In this document: positions 1 to 10,086 of the stretch, piece after piece
Layout of the letters: each line of letters opens with the position of its first letter
Position numbering within the stretch: position 1 is the stretch's first letter
Assembly: GCA_023515745.1 (NCBI GenBank)
Contig: JALECJ010000256.1
Coordinates: 1,178,001 to 1,242,000, forward strand
Reading direction: 5' to 3'
Length of the DNA stretch: 64,000 bases
Source of the DNA: Amoeboaphelidium protococcarum
Taxonomy: Eukaryota; Aphelidiomycota; Aphelidea
The notes under the pieces: model-generated
What the model saw: only the letters and a program-made list of their open reading frames with translations
Databases searched by the model: none
What the model was told of the DNA's origin: nothing
Program-made: the position numbers and the translations under genes

Positions 1-2
1 GA

Positions 3-110
3 TCGTTTTCTGAAACGGCAGATGAGATTATTCCCAAAGAAATTGATCAAGAACTGACCCGGTTGCCATTTGGTGGTGCCCGTTTCACTCAAGCCACGTT
101 TCAGATCTGA
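3..110 (+). CDS. C-terminal end of an unrecognised protein (partial)
   Basis: An open frame enters from the left edge and stops at TGA (108-110), giving 35 residues that end in GGARFTQATFQI. The amino-acid composition is ordinary and the end is a TGA, like every other gene here. Too little is present to name a family. The rest of the gene lies upstream of the window. It could also be a last exon. Confidence 0.45.
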   Translation, partial: SFSETADEIIPKEIDQELTRLPFGGARFTQATFQI

Positions 111-1623
111 AACAAAGTGTGGGGGAAGAATCAAACATTCCCACTGTCCCATATCACACTCTCTTCTTCTCTTATGATAACAATCGATTATTATACTCTT
201 AAGTTCGCTATACATTCATCTCATCCGATATGCCTGTATGGTGTCCTAGCTACTTGCTTGAGTGATGGTTCTGGTGCTAGCTTGCTATCAGCTCAGTTTG
301 GCTGTCTGTCTCCTCTCTCTACTCTGCACCTGAAACAATCCGTCTCCTGCTCGCTCGTTCCAGCTCTATGATGATGGTCTCTGGACAATCCTCTGGATCC
401 TTACTGGTGAAGAATGCTGCTCCTCTACTGTGGTCCATGATGTCGAGCTGGTGTTTAATCGCTGTCCTTTTTGCTTGTCCCTCTCTCAATCACAAGATAC
501 TGTTAAGACTCCCCCCTCTCTCTCTTTATCCATCTATGACTGACCTCTCAAAGCTACTCTCATGGCCATTGTCTCTAATCCGGTATGTATATATTTAACA
601 GATTTAGCTCTTTTATTCATTTTATGTAGTTCTATGTGTGTAGGTTCATGCTACTTTGACTTATCAAGAATGCTGCTATGACAAGGTTCTGGCTGTGCCC
701 CCAATTCATAATTGGTTGTAGCTGTTTTACTATACAAAAGCAATAGAAGAGGCTGGCTCCATGGGCGCTCTTCTTTATTAGTGATATCGCAACATGACTT
801 TGGTGTCGACTGTGTTTGCTTTGCTCTCACAAGGTTTTGGGTGTCTGTGAAGTTGTTATTGTTGTTGTTTGCTTTTCTTTAACAAGGTTCATGCTATATG
901 CAGTACCAACTTGGTGAGTCCTGATCTATGGTTTCATTTGATGCTTGTATCCGTCAGAGAACTACTGCCCTTTTGTGAATGGTCATTGACTTGAAACTGC
1001 TGACTGGTCATTGAGCCGCAGTACTATAATTGCTTGTAGAGTCAATTGATATCGTCTTCTGGTTTGCTGCTGGTTGATAAAGCTTAATGGAAAATGCCTC
1101 TCTGGCTCATTGTTCACAAGCTGAAAAGGCTGCTCTTTTACTAAGGATAATCAGACTTTGCTTGGTGTGTATGCTGACCATACACCCCTTCTTATTAAAC
1201 ATGGAACTCTATGCAATAACTCAAGTTATGCTGGTTCTTTAATCCCTGTTGTTAACACCGATTTGGAGAAAAAAGTCTCATATCGTTTATCTCTCTGACT
1301 GACTCTTACTCTATACTAGATAGAATATAATCTCTCTCTGCGTGTTAGTCGCCTGAAGACTTGTAATTGTCATTATTGTCTTGTATGACGTCTGTGTTGT
1401 AATGAAAAAACTACATCTGCTGCCTCTCATGAGTGCGGATTGTGCTGGCGACTAGCATTGAACTGTCTAATGCCCAACTGTAATACTGGAGTTAAAGTAT
1501 CCTAAAATATTGCTAGAATCCTTAAAAGAACGTGGTGATTCACCTATATATTAACTTAATAAGAATTGATGTCGTCATATCTAAAGCACCCATCCTTACA
1601 CTTATGGATGAGGTGATTATATA

Positions 1624-2270
1624 AAAAGCAACACAGAGTCCTCTGCTCTGTGCAAATGAGTAAATTAAATGAAAAGTTGTAATTACAGTCCTGATTGTAC
1701 ATCTACTACCTTGTCAAAGATCTCACTTCTGGGAGTCTCGTCCGCTGGTCAAGAAGCTGGTCGGAGGAGCTTGTGCTGGTCTGTGGTGCTGGCGTGTGCT
1801 ATGGAAGCATCAGAGGTTGTGTTTCCATGCCATCAGACCATCAGCTTCTAAGTTTGTGAGTATTTAGTTGGCGCTATGAGGATTGAGGTTGCAAAGTCCA
1901 GGATATCAGCCGAAAATATGGCTTTGAAGTATAGAAAGCTCCTGGTAGCATGGCGTCTAATTGCTGGCGCTTCAAAAAAGAACTTGGCCAGCCTCGCCGC
2001 TGTTAGTTGGCTGCGATTGGCTCTCTATAATAATGCCCTCATTTTTGTTGGGCTGTTCTTATTAGATCTCAGCAAGGAGTCCTCTGCTCTTTGCTTCTAG
2101 AAATTGATTGTTCTCTGCTTGTTTGCTGCCTCTTCGCCTAGTCAAAGTCGTATCTCTGGCGGTCTCTTTCCTCTCGGTCTCTGGCTGGATGAAGGAGCTT
2201 GTGCTGGTCCATTAGTGCTGGCTTGTGTCACGACAACACCAGAGGTTGTGTTGTAGTTCTGTTGGACCTG
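1624..2270. repeat. Diverged direct duplication, period about 430-445 bp
   Basis: Two blocks recur in the same order. The first, around GAGTCCTCTGCTCT, lies near 1634 and 2079. The second, starting GGAGCTTGTGCTGGTC and continuing to CAGAGGTTGTGTT, lies near 1767-1821 and 2193-2246. Between the blocks the two copies are recognisable but much diverged. No coding frame is preserved across the copies. This looks like an old tandem duplication or two copies of a decayed element. Confidence 0.55.
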
Positions 2271-2542
2271 CAGCTGGCCAGTGGGTATTGGTCTTTGGCG
2301 TCGTGGTATAGAAGGCTGCGAACAAGTCTGTCCAGTGTCATCTTGGGCTGGACCTGGCCGTCTTTGGCCGTGAAGAAGCTGATTTGGTGGCTGGGAGTGG
2401 GCCATGATGGCCCACATGGAGTTGGAAAAGAGGGGGTGGTGGTGTTGGTCTGGTATGGCCAGTAAAGAAAAGTCTGCCCAGCAAAGAGCTGGGTTCATAA
2501 TCAAAATGCTATAACCGTCATAGGTTATAGCTGGTAAATTCT

Positions 2543-2759
2543 GGTGCGCGGGTCTCTGAGATAGCTAATTGCCATAAATAATAATAATAATAATAATAAT
2601 AATTCATCTGCCAACTCTGCCTCGCCAACCGCTGGACTCTCTCTCTCTCTCTCTCTCACTCTTTGAATGTCCATAAGTAATCTTCGTCTGGTTGGCTTGG
2701 CCTGGTTGGTACTACAAATGCAATGGTAGCTAGTAACTGGTATGCCTGACCCGCGCACC
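2543..2759. repeat. Inverted repeat, 12-bp perfect arms around microsatellites
   Basis: GGTGCGCGGGTC at 2543-2554 is the exact reverse complement of 2748-2759. The 193-bp interior holds an AAT-type and a CT-type microsatellite. Weaker complementarity continues inside the arms (AGCTA at both ends). The structure resembles a small non-autonomous element with terminal inverted repeats, but I see no clear target-site duplication. Confidence 0.45.
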
Positions 2760-2761
2760 GC

Positions 2762-2823
2762 CTTGGCATTGGCAGGAAAATGAAAAAAAATTCAATCATT
2801 GTTCTCGTAATGCCAATGCCAAG
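2762..2823. repeat. Inverted repeat, 13-bp perfect arms
   Basis: CTTGGCATTGGCA at 2762-2774 is the exact reverse complement of 2811-2823, with a 36-bp loop. It starts three bases after the right arm of the neighbouring inverted repeat (2543-2759). A hairpin in RNA or cruciform DNA is possible. Confidence 0.5.
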
Positions 2824-3214
2824 TAAAATTATATTGGAGCTGGTGGAAGCTGAGAAGACTATAAAATATGTGGTGCTGCCTCATCTCATTGATCATCTGG
2901 ACTTCAATCATGGTCCTAGGCTAAAAATCTGCACCTGTCTTTGTCTCCGCTTCCTCTCCGTAAGTCTCCCTCTCTGGACAATTGCAATACAAGGCATACT
3001 GTGTTGTGGTTGTCCTCTCTCTATCTCTCTTCTATCCACTCTCTGTGCGCATCTTGGCCGGTCCTGCCTCTACATATATATATATATATCTCTCTCGTTG
3101 GGCTGGCTAGTTGCGTTGGATAGAATAGAGTCATCTCGTCTTGTGTCCTTGCCGCTGGAGTCGCAGTGAAAATTCTTAGACTCCTCTGGCGGCTGCTTGT
3201 CATAGTTTGCAAAT

Positions 3215-3540
3215 GGCTTCGTAGCCTGTCAATCAAGGCGTCATTTGCAAGAGTAGTTCCTCATCCCACTGCCATCGGGCCGTAGTTTATTGTCATAGGC
3301 TCGTTTGGCTTCACATCATCATCATGATCCTCATCCTTTGCAGATGCGCCGTAGCTAGATCATAGGCGTAGTCTGCAAGAGTATATCCTCATCTCAATGC
3401 CACTGGTGCCGTAGTCCTCATTCATAGGCTCCTTTGGCTGCAGCTCATCATCATCATCATCTTCCTCCTTTGTACATGGCGCCGTAGCTAGATCATAGGC
3501 GTCATTGCAAGAGTTTTCTGCGTCCTCCGTAGTCTCATGT
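3215..3540. repeat. Tandem repeat, unit about 130-133 bp, roughly 2.5-3 copies
   Basis: The block GTAGC..GAtCATAGGCGT..TGCAAGAGT recurs at about 3221, 3351 and 3484, so the spacing is 130 then 133 bp. Between blocks, each full unit carries a CATAGGCTC(G/C)TTTGGCT segment and a CAT/ATC run. On the minus strand two units can be read as acidic peptides with a KPxEPM-like segment, but the unit length is not a multiple of three and TGA codons interrupt, so a continuous gene is not supported. Confidence 0.6.
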
Positions 3541-4022
3541 CATTTGTATATATAGTCATTTCATTGGAGGCGCAGCAGTCACATCTCATAGATAATAGAA
3601 TATATAGAAGTCCCATTCGAAAGTTGCCGAGGTCCCCGTATCTGCTCTGTAGTCAATAGTCAAGAGTTGATCGAGTCCTCTGGCAAGAGTTTCACCATAC
3701 ACTGGTAGTCTGAATTGCTTTGCTGCTGTGGTTCTCATCACATTCATAAATTGTCCCCTCTGGAGTTTTGTGTTATGATTTCTGAAGTTCCTAATGGTTT
3801 GGTCAGTCTCCTTCTCGTCAACACATTTAACAAGAGCTCCTCCTCCTCCTCCACCTCATCTCTATGGGCAATTCTGAATCCATTGGCCGCATTTCATGGC
3901 TACTACTGTACTACAATATAAATCGAAAGTGCTGTTCAGTGCTAGAGCAATGAATAAAAAATCAAACAGTAAAATAATTACTACCAACACAATGCTGTCT
4001 CTTGTGTTCACCTTTCACTTTC

Positions 4023-4044
4023 AAGTCGCAGTTAATCGCGACTT
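4023..4044. promoter_or_regulatory. 7-bp inverted repeat upstream of PRP3
   Basis: AAGTCGC (4023-4029) and GCGACTT (4038-4044) form a perfect inverted repeat with an 8-bp spacer, about 135 bp upstream of the PRP3 start. A TTTCGCGC box, the core recognised by E2F/MBF-type factors, follows near 4084. Position suggests a promoter element; function is inference. Confidence 0.25.
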
Positions 4045-4177
4045 CATTACAATCTAACCACAGTGAAGCGTTTCCGCGGCGATTTCGCGCTGGTTCCCTC
4101 TTTATTACTCTTTGATCAGTCATGCACATACTACCATTTTATGAGCTAGAGTCACGTTAAAGGTGTTGCAGATAACG

Positions 4178-5713
4178 ATGGAAAGAAAGCGAAAGTAGTA
4201 GAATGATGATTCCGCGTTGTAAGCGGATAATGTAAAGAAGAGTAAGCTGACTGAGCTAAGCGATGGGAATAAGCAATTTTAATCATTATCTAAAGCCTCT
4301 AATTCCATCAAGGACAGACTGGCAGATGTAAAGAAGCGTCTAGCTGAACGCAAATAGTAGAGCTCACAGTTAAAAGATTCTGCTGGCGATTTAGGCAGAG
4401 GTGATTCACATTAAACCATTTTCAATGTTCCCATTCATCCAATAATTGCTGGTACCGCTGCTCCATCCAAGAAAGATGAATCTGGTAGTAAATAGACTGC
4501 AACTTTTCAGCAGAAGAATCCCTACGTGACAAAGAATGGTCCAAAAGATTAGAGATTGAATGCCAAGCTCAAGTTTATAAGGAGAGGTAAATTGAGTAAA
4601 AAGGCTGATTAGGTTCGTAAGACGTTATAGTTGGAAATGGTAAATAATCAGTCAGAGTTGGAGCGATTGCAGTCACATTCACAAGACTTTGAATTGGATC
4701 TTGTGGGAGATGACGCGTATGACCAAGTCCCTTCTTTAATAGGATTTAATAACGACGCCGTATCTGAGGACTTAGAATCTGATCAATATGTCGAGTGGTG
4801 GGATAGTTAAATTTTGTCTTTCCCGCGATATGATTTGGAAAGTATAAAGTATGACCAGATTACATTTCTCATTCAGCATCCAGTGTAACTGAGACCTTTC
4901 CGAGATGATGAATGTGGTCCAGACAGCGCTTAGATATAAAAGATCCATCTGACTAGAAAGGAGATGCGTAAAGCAAGACGTCTTCGTCGAATAGACGCAG
5001 AAAAGGAGAGACAGTTGAAAGTACAGCTAGGACTTCTACCTCCCGTGCCGTAAAAGTTGAAAATGTCCAGCGTGATGAGGTTGAACGCGGCTGGTCAATT
5101 GTCTGTTCAAGGTGAACCTACAGCGATTGAATTGCAGGTGATGTAGCAGGTGAAGGAGAGACTGGAGAAGCATCAGCGTATGAATGAGGAGCGGAAATTG
5201 ACGCAAGACCAGAGGAGATTTAAGATGGTGTATAAAAACTCCGATGATATCAACCACGGAGCAGTGATCAATTTATTTGTCATTTTTAAGGATCTATCGC
5301 TACATCCCAAGAGTAGATTTAAAATCAAAGCTAGTGCGTAAGATTACCATCTCAGCGGACGGTGTCTTCAATGTGATGGATATGCTCTTCTTGTGGTTGA
5401 GGGAGGCTAGCGGACTTTATCAAAGTTTAGACATGTCAATTTCAATCGCTTAAACTGGAATATAGACTAATCATTGAAAGATAGTGACTAACCCAATACT
5501 AGGAAGGCGGAAATGAATGGGTTGGATGAAAGTACAGCATAATCAACTCTAATGCTATTCGAAGGAGAAGTCGCCCATCCTCAATTTGACAGATTCCAAA
5601 TGCTGGAGTGTTACTTACCATCAGAGGTGAAGTCTCATCTTGGCGAGTATTACCGGCATTTCTGGACTCTATCACAGAATATCAAATATACATCTCAGCA
5701 CTAAACTGAATGA
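4178..5713 (+). CDS. PRPF3: U4/U6 snRNP splicing factor PRP3
   Basis: PRP3 holds together the U4/U6 di-snRNP in the nucleus during spliceosome assembly. The 511-residue frame is continuous only if TAA/TAG are Gln and ends at TGA. The conserved PRP3 domain is clear: LGLLPP-P around residue 285, the charged coiled stretch with ERKLTQDQRRFK, then INLFVIFKDLSLHPKSRFKI and a VVVEGG motif near residue 405. The C-terminal PRP3/DUF1115 module follows, with LFEGE and HYWDL-like (YYRHFWTLS) motifs. The N-terminal PWI domain of the human protein is absent and the protein is shorter than human PRPF3. The start is the first ATG of the frame. The gene has no intron. Confidence 0.93.
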
Positions 5714-6064
5714 TCTGAATCCATGTAGGCGTATGATGTATAAGATGGAGAATATATTTATCAATTCATAAATCACAAAGTTATCATACGTGCAGCATTT
5801 CTAGAATATTATCATGAGAAATGGCCAACCACTCTGGCTACGTGGTGGACCAAGAGACTTGATTTATTTCAGCCCAGTGCTGGGCACTTACATGACTCAT
5901 GTTTCATATCCATATCCATATGGGCCATAATCCATGTTTTCATGTCATAAGTTATGTGGGGTTCGGATTCACCATATGACTTCCATGACAAAAAATATGA
6001 TCGTGTTCGGCGAGCAAATTGGATCACGCCAGTGTCACCTCACGTTGTCGGTAATAAGATCTCT

Positions 6065-6868
6065 CGCTCAAACTACAATTAGTCTATAGATAGTGTGAAT
6101 CAAAGTCGGTATGAGTATAACGTCATCAAATTGACTCTCGGTGAAGCTAAGTAGAATGAGGACAACTTGTCCGCAACTACGGCGCGTGTTGATTAACTTG
6201 CGTACAGATTGTCCTCATTGCTTCATTTCGTCAATTCTCGAGAGATTACATTCAAATCACTTTCAGTCTAGATCGCATAGTCTAAATCATAGTTCATGTG
6301 AGGTTTACGCCATCAAACTTAGTATTGGTAAAGTTAAAGCAAATGAAGACAAGTTTGCCCTCAAACACTGAAGGTTGATCTAAATGAGGACAAATTTGTC
6401 CTCATAGCTGCTCCTTAAATGCGCAATCAATACGTATCGCTCAAACTTTTTTCTGTCCAAGTGACGCAGCATTGAATGAGGGATGTCCGCTAACGGATCG
6501 CGTGCTGATCAACCTACTGACAGATTGTCCCCATCGCCGCATGTTGCGCGTTGTCGAGCTCTATCGTTCTAACTACTCTCAGTCTGTAGCGGATAGTCTA
6601 CTTCATTGGTTGAATGAGTTTTACGCCGTCTTACCTAGTTTTGGTGAGGTAAAGTCGAGTGAGGATAGCATAGTCCTAAAACCGAGTGGCGCGATCATTA
6701 TACGGAAGAGTTTGTGCTGATCGAGGCGCGCTGAATGAATAGTGTACAAGATTTATGGCTTAGACTACTCCCAGGCTAGGCGATAAATGTAGTACATAGT
6801 CGATATAAGTTTTACACCATCAAACTATGTCCGAGGGAAGCTACATAGGATGAGTACAACTTGTCGGT
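6065..6868 (+). repeat. Degenerate tandem repeat array, four units, each ending in a GGACAA-N-TTGTCC-like palindrome
   Basis: Four related units end near 6172, 6360, 6677 and 6867, so successive ends are about 188, 317 and 190 bp apart. Each carries a TTTTACGCCATCAAA-like segment, then a G(A/G)TGAGGACAA-TTGTCC-like palindrome. Three units still encode similar peptides in local frames: YNVIKLTLGEAKQNEDNLS, YAIKLSIGKVKANEDK and FYTIKLCPREATQDEYNLS. The frames differ between units and TGA codons interrupt, so this looks like decayed coding repeats or exon duplications, not a working gene. The extra length of the third interval contains the best palindrome (6384-6405). Confidence 0.55.
6384..6405. 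repeat. Perfect 22-bp palindrome
   Basis: Positions 6384-6405 equal their own reverse complement, centred on AAATTT with outer arms ATGAGGAC/GTCCTCAT. Degenerate relatives sit at 6156-6172, 6343-6360, 6662-6676 and 6850-6867, and isolated half-sites TTGTCC(T/C)CAT sit at 6209-6218 and 6525-6534. A dimeric protein-binding site or a hairpin are both possible. Confidence 0.7.
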
Positions 6869-7085
6869 AAGTGGCCATGTCAGGCAAATCTCAACCCAAT
6901 GACAAGCTAGAAAACCGTTCTGATGACTCCATCATCTGCTATGTAATCGATATCAAGCATTATAGCTTCACAATAAGCATGGCTATCCTTCAGATCACTA
7001 AGCGGCAGAGCCGGTCGCGTTGCCTCTACGTGGTTGATAACGATGATTATATAGGACTTGAGCTAACGCGCGCAGCTGTGCCTCA

Positions 7086-7514
7086 ATGTCAGATTCGTAA
7101 CCAGGTGGAGAACTTCAGTTCTAAGCAGACTAGTAAATAGAGGGCACTATCTACAATGTACTAAATCAGGATCTGATTCGCGATGCATATGCTGTCGCTA
7201 ATGTATTCAGCAAGATTCCAACATCAATGTGTATTTGCAAACGCCTTAAATACAACGAAAGCAGCGCAGATTAAACACTACGGCATGTGGAACTTAGACT
7301 GGCCAGACTGATTACCATTAATTCTTAACTTGATGGCGTGTACAGAGCAAAATGTCACAGGTAGATTACAATACGATTCAATTAAATTACGCGGCAAGAG
7401 ATTCACAGGAACCGCCGTGTAAACTGCATGCTACTGTAAAATCAACTTATCAAATCCATTAGCTACCAGCTTACAGTAAATAACAGGGATAGAGCAGAGC
7501 ATTTAAAGAGCTGA
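7086..7514 (+). CDS. Possible small protein, unrecognised (142 aa)
   Basis: An ATG in a fair context opens a 142-codon frame that uses TAA/TAG as Gln and ends at TGA. An in-frame TGA lies just upstream, so this is the first usable ATG. The first half reads plausibly as protein (NVLNQDLIRDAYAVANVFSK), the second half is Arg/Asn/Gln-rich and less convincing. With one stop codon, frames of this length arise by chance. No family is recognised and the neighbouring repeat array looks decayed. Confidence 0.25.
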
Positions 7515-8321
7515 TCGATTAGTGCTTCATTGGCGAAGATTGTCGATACAAGCATACTTCTCAAATTGAATCACAATGACGATTGATAACTCTAATGGTG
7601 CGCTTTAGTACTCACAAAATAGCCGGATATAAGGATGTAACTCTGCAGTATACTGTACTATTACCTTCAGCTTCAGCCGCTATTCAGTAGATTCCAAGGC
7701 TCGGGGAAGAAAGAGTGTATTAGATTATACTTAGCCAACTTGCAGTTCTCAGAAGGTCAAACTACGCGCCTAACTTAACAGCAAAGAGACTACACGGCCC
7801 ATAGATACTGATGCAAATACCAAAGCAGAGCCATATTTTCCCTGATAATCAACGGCGTTTATTTCAGCGCTTGTAGGTAGATGTAGAGTTTAAGGACAGC
7901 GACCAAGAGAATATGTAGACGTGCAGAAAAGATTATTATATAAATGATATCAACAATAGCATTCATCACGTGCTCCTTTCATCTTTTTAATTTCTATACG
8001 CCACTGAATTGGAACGAAAGTCCGTGATCAAGTCCGGGTATATTTATCATTTACATAAACATTGCTAACAGTAGAGGCGCAAGTTGTATTTTATTAAGGT
8101 TTCTATAACAGCCAAACTTCACCATCCATGGCAAGTGTAGTCTTAGTATATACTACCATGCTCCCGCGATCAATGAGTCAGTCACTGCGACTAATCTGTT
8201 GAGCGTTTCACTCTGTCGATTTGTCACGCGGCGACCTTTCCTCTCCTTTCATTGTAACTTTTCTTCGTCATTCATTCATTATATTTAGTATAGTGAGAGA
8301 CTAAATACAACACACCGTAAA

Positions 8322-9893
8322 ATGAGTTGGAAAGGATTTAAAAAGGCTGTGAATCGCCTGCCTCATCAGTTCCAGTCTAATATGGGCATGGTGGATTAGT
8401 CAATATAGACTAAGGATGAAGAGTTTGATTTTTACTAGTAGCAGTTCGAAGATTTAAATGCACTGACCTTGAAGTTATAGGACGCCTCTGCCAAGTATAA
8501 GGAATCTGTGGCCAAAATGCTTAATCATCAGGTGTCCTTTGCAAAGACTATGGTTGAGGTGTATGAGGAGATTGAGGCTCGTAAATTTGGCAGTAGTTCC
8601 AGTATTCCCGAGTCTTCCAGTGGTAGATGGGGCGTCAAGAGGAAAGATGATAGCTAGCGAGTGTTGACGGATGAGCAGAGCATGGACCGCGTAAAGAAAT
8701 TGGTTCAAGTGGCAGAAGTTGTCTAGGAATCTATATCTCCTCAGTTGGATGTTGTCATTGATAGGACTGTTGTGTAGCCATGTTTAGACTACATCCAACT
8801 CCACAAGCTGGTTAATAAAGTGCTGGTCAAGAGAGATCATAAGAAGGTTGATTTGGATCGTCATCAGGCGGACTTGAAGAAGGTCAGAGACAAGGTGTAG
8901 TAGGAGAATAAGATTGGAGATGACCGCAAGATTGCGAAGGCTGAGCATGCTGTGGAGAATGCGTATAGAGAGTATGATCAGTATAATGCCTTGCTTAAGG
9001 AGCAACTACCTCATTATATCAACTATCGTATCCAGTTTGTTGATCCTATTCTCCACTCCTTGCTGGCATTCCATTCTCATTTATTCATACAGATGTATCA
9101 GATTATGTATTCCGATAAAGGTGTGTGCTACATGGTGGATACGTCTGTGGATGTTGTGGCTGGATATGAGTACTCCAAGGCTGATATCGAGGCTCTGATT
9201 GAACCAATATCTCTGTTTAAGGGACTGAATTTGAGAAAGGGATCGTCGTAGAGTGGTTAGAGATTGAGTATTACATCTGGTGCTGAATAGGAATTTGATA
9301 GCCCTGACGATGCATAAAGTCTCCCGCCGTACTCTCCACCTTATCAGAGTCAGCAATTGTCTTCATCTGGTACATCTGTTAATCAGAGTAGAAGTAGCTT
9401 TAGTGCCAGCAGCTCTACTGCAATGTCTAAGCCGCCTGCATTTAGAAATACATCCGTTCCTGTGGGTGGGGCATCTGCTAATCATAATCCATTTATAACT
9501 TCGCCAAAACAATCATCATCTTCTTCTTCCGTACAGAAACCACCTAGATGGAATTAGAATACTTATGGTGCTTCTGGAAATTAATAGTAGAGCTCGCTGT
9601 AGGCAGCAGCAGCTGCTAAATCTAAACCTCCACCACCAAAGCCAAAGCCAACGTTCTTGCAAGATTCTACTGCACCGCCACCTCTGTCGCCAAGAACTTC
9701 ATTGTCTAGCCCGCCGTAATAAAGAGCTGTTGCTTTATACGAGTTCACTGCGCAGTAAGATGGTGATTTGTCTTTCTAGGTAAATGATGTGATTGAAGTC
9801 TTGGAGCGTACGTCTGACCCGAATGGATGGTGGAAGGGACGCCTGAATGGCAAAGTTGGTGTATTCCCTGGTACTTACGTGAAGCTCCAATGA
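8322..9893 (+). CDS. RVS167: N-BAR/SH3 endocytic protein, Rvs167/amphiphysin-like
   Basis: The family bends membrane and recruits actin regulators at sites of endocytosis. The 523-residue frame is intronless and ends at TGA. The N-terminus [16 protein letters not shown] and the following helical region (about residues 5-275) match the BAR domain, including the dimer helices with [13 protein letters not shown] and [16 protein letters not shown] Ser/Pro/Ala/Gln-rich linker follows (about 290-465). The C-terminus is an SH3 domain (about 467-523) with ALYEFTAQ, the [15 protein letters not shown] segment and the final YVKL. The architecture and length match yeast Rvs167. The linker contains runs of TAA/TAG codons, which would be clustered stops in the standard code. 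Confidence 0.93.
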
Positions 9894-10086
9894 AGAAGCA
9901 AAGTAGACTTTTATTAAAACATACTTTCATCTTGCATCTTTCTTTTATTGCTGTCATAATTTTTATCTCTGTTGTCAGAGCATCGCTCTTCTTTTTTACA
10001 TCAACGACGTGAAAGTTCTTTGACTTTTCGTGTTTACTAGCTCAGAAGTAAAGCGTCTTCTTGTATAGCAAATTAAGAGCAAATTA

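Larger units (their letters stand above)
111..4177. other. 4-kb repeat-bearing region with no convincing gene
   Basis: The stretch is pyrimidine-rich on the plus strand and holds microsatellites (AAT-type near 2577-2603, CT-type near 2638-2657, AT-type near 3075-3090, CAT/ATC runs near 3315 and 3445). Open frames occur, as expected when only TGA is a stop, but none reads like a conserved protein and several run through microsatellites. The minus frame 2142-2504 (Pro/Gln/Ser-rich, ending at TGA) is the least bad candidate but is not supported by homology I can recognise. Diverged duplications and inverted repeats are listed separately. Confidence 0.6.
5714..8321. other. 2.6-kb interval between PRP3 and the BAR-SH3 gene, no firm gene
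   Basis: The interval holds a degenerate repeat array (6065-6868) with palindromes and one open frame of 142 codons (7086-7514), both listed separately. The stretch 7515-8321 shows no frame I can support on either strand. The 8160-8321 part is the presumed promoter of the BAR-SH3 gene. Confidence 0.5.

Noticed and set aside
2780-3169. A 129-codon plus-strand frame.
   Set aside because: It runs through AT and CT microsatellites and has no conserved feature; long frames are expected with a single stop codon.
5945-5965. A T-loop-like GGTTCGGATTCACC, suggesting a tRNA gene.
   Set aside because: No matching acceptor, D or anticodon stems around it.
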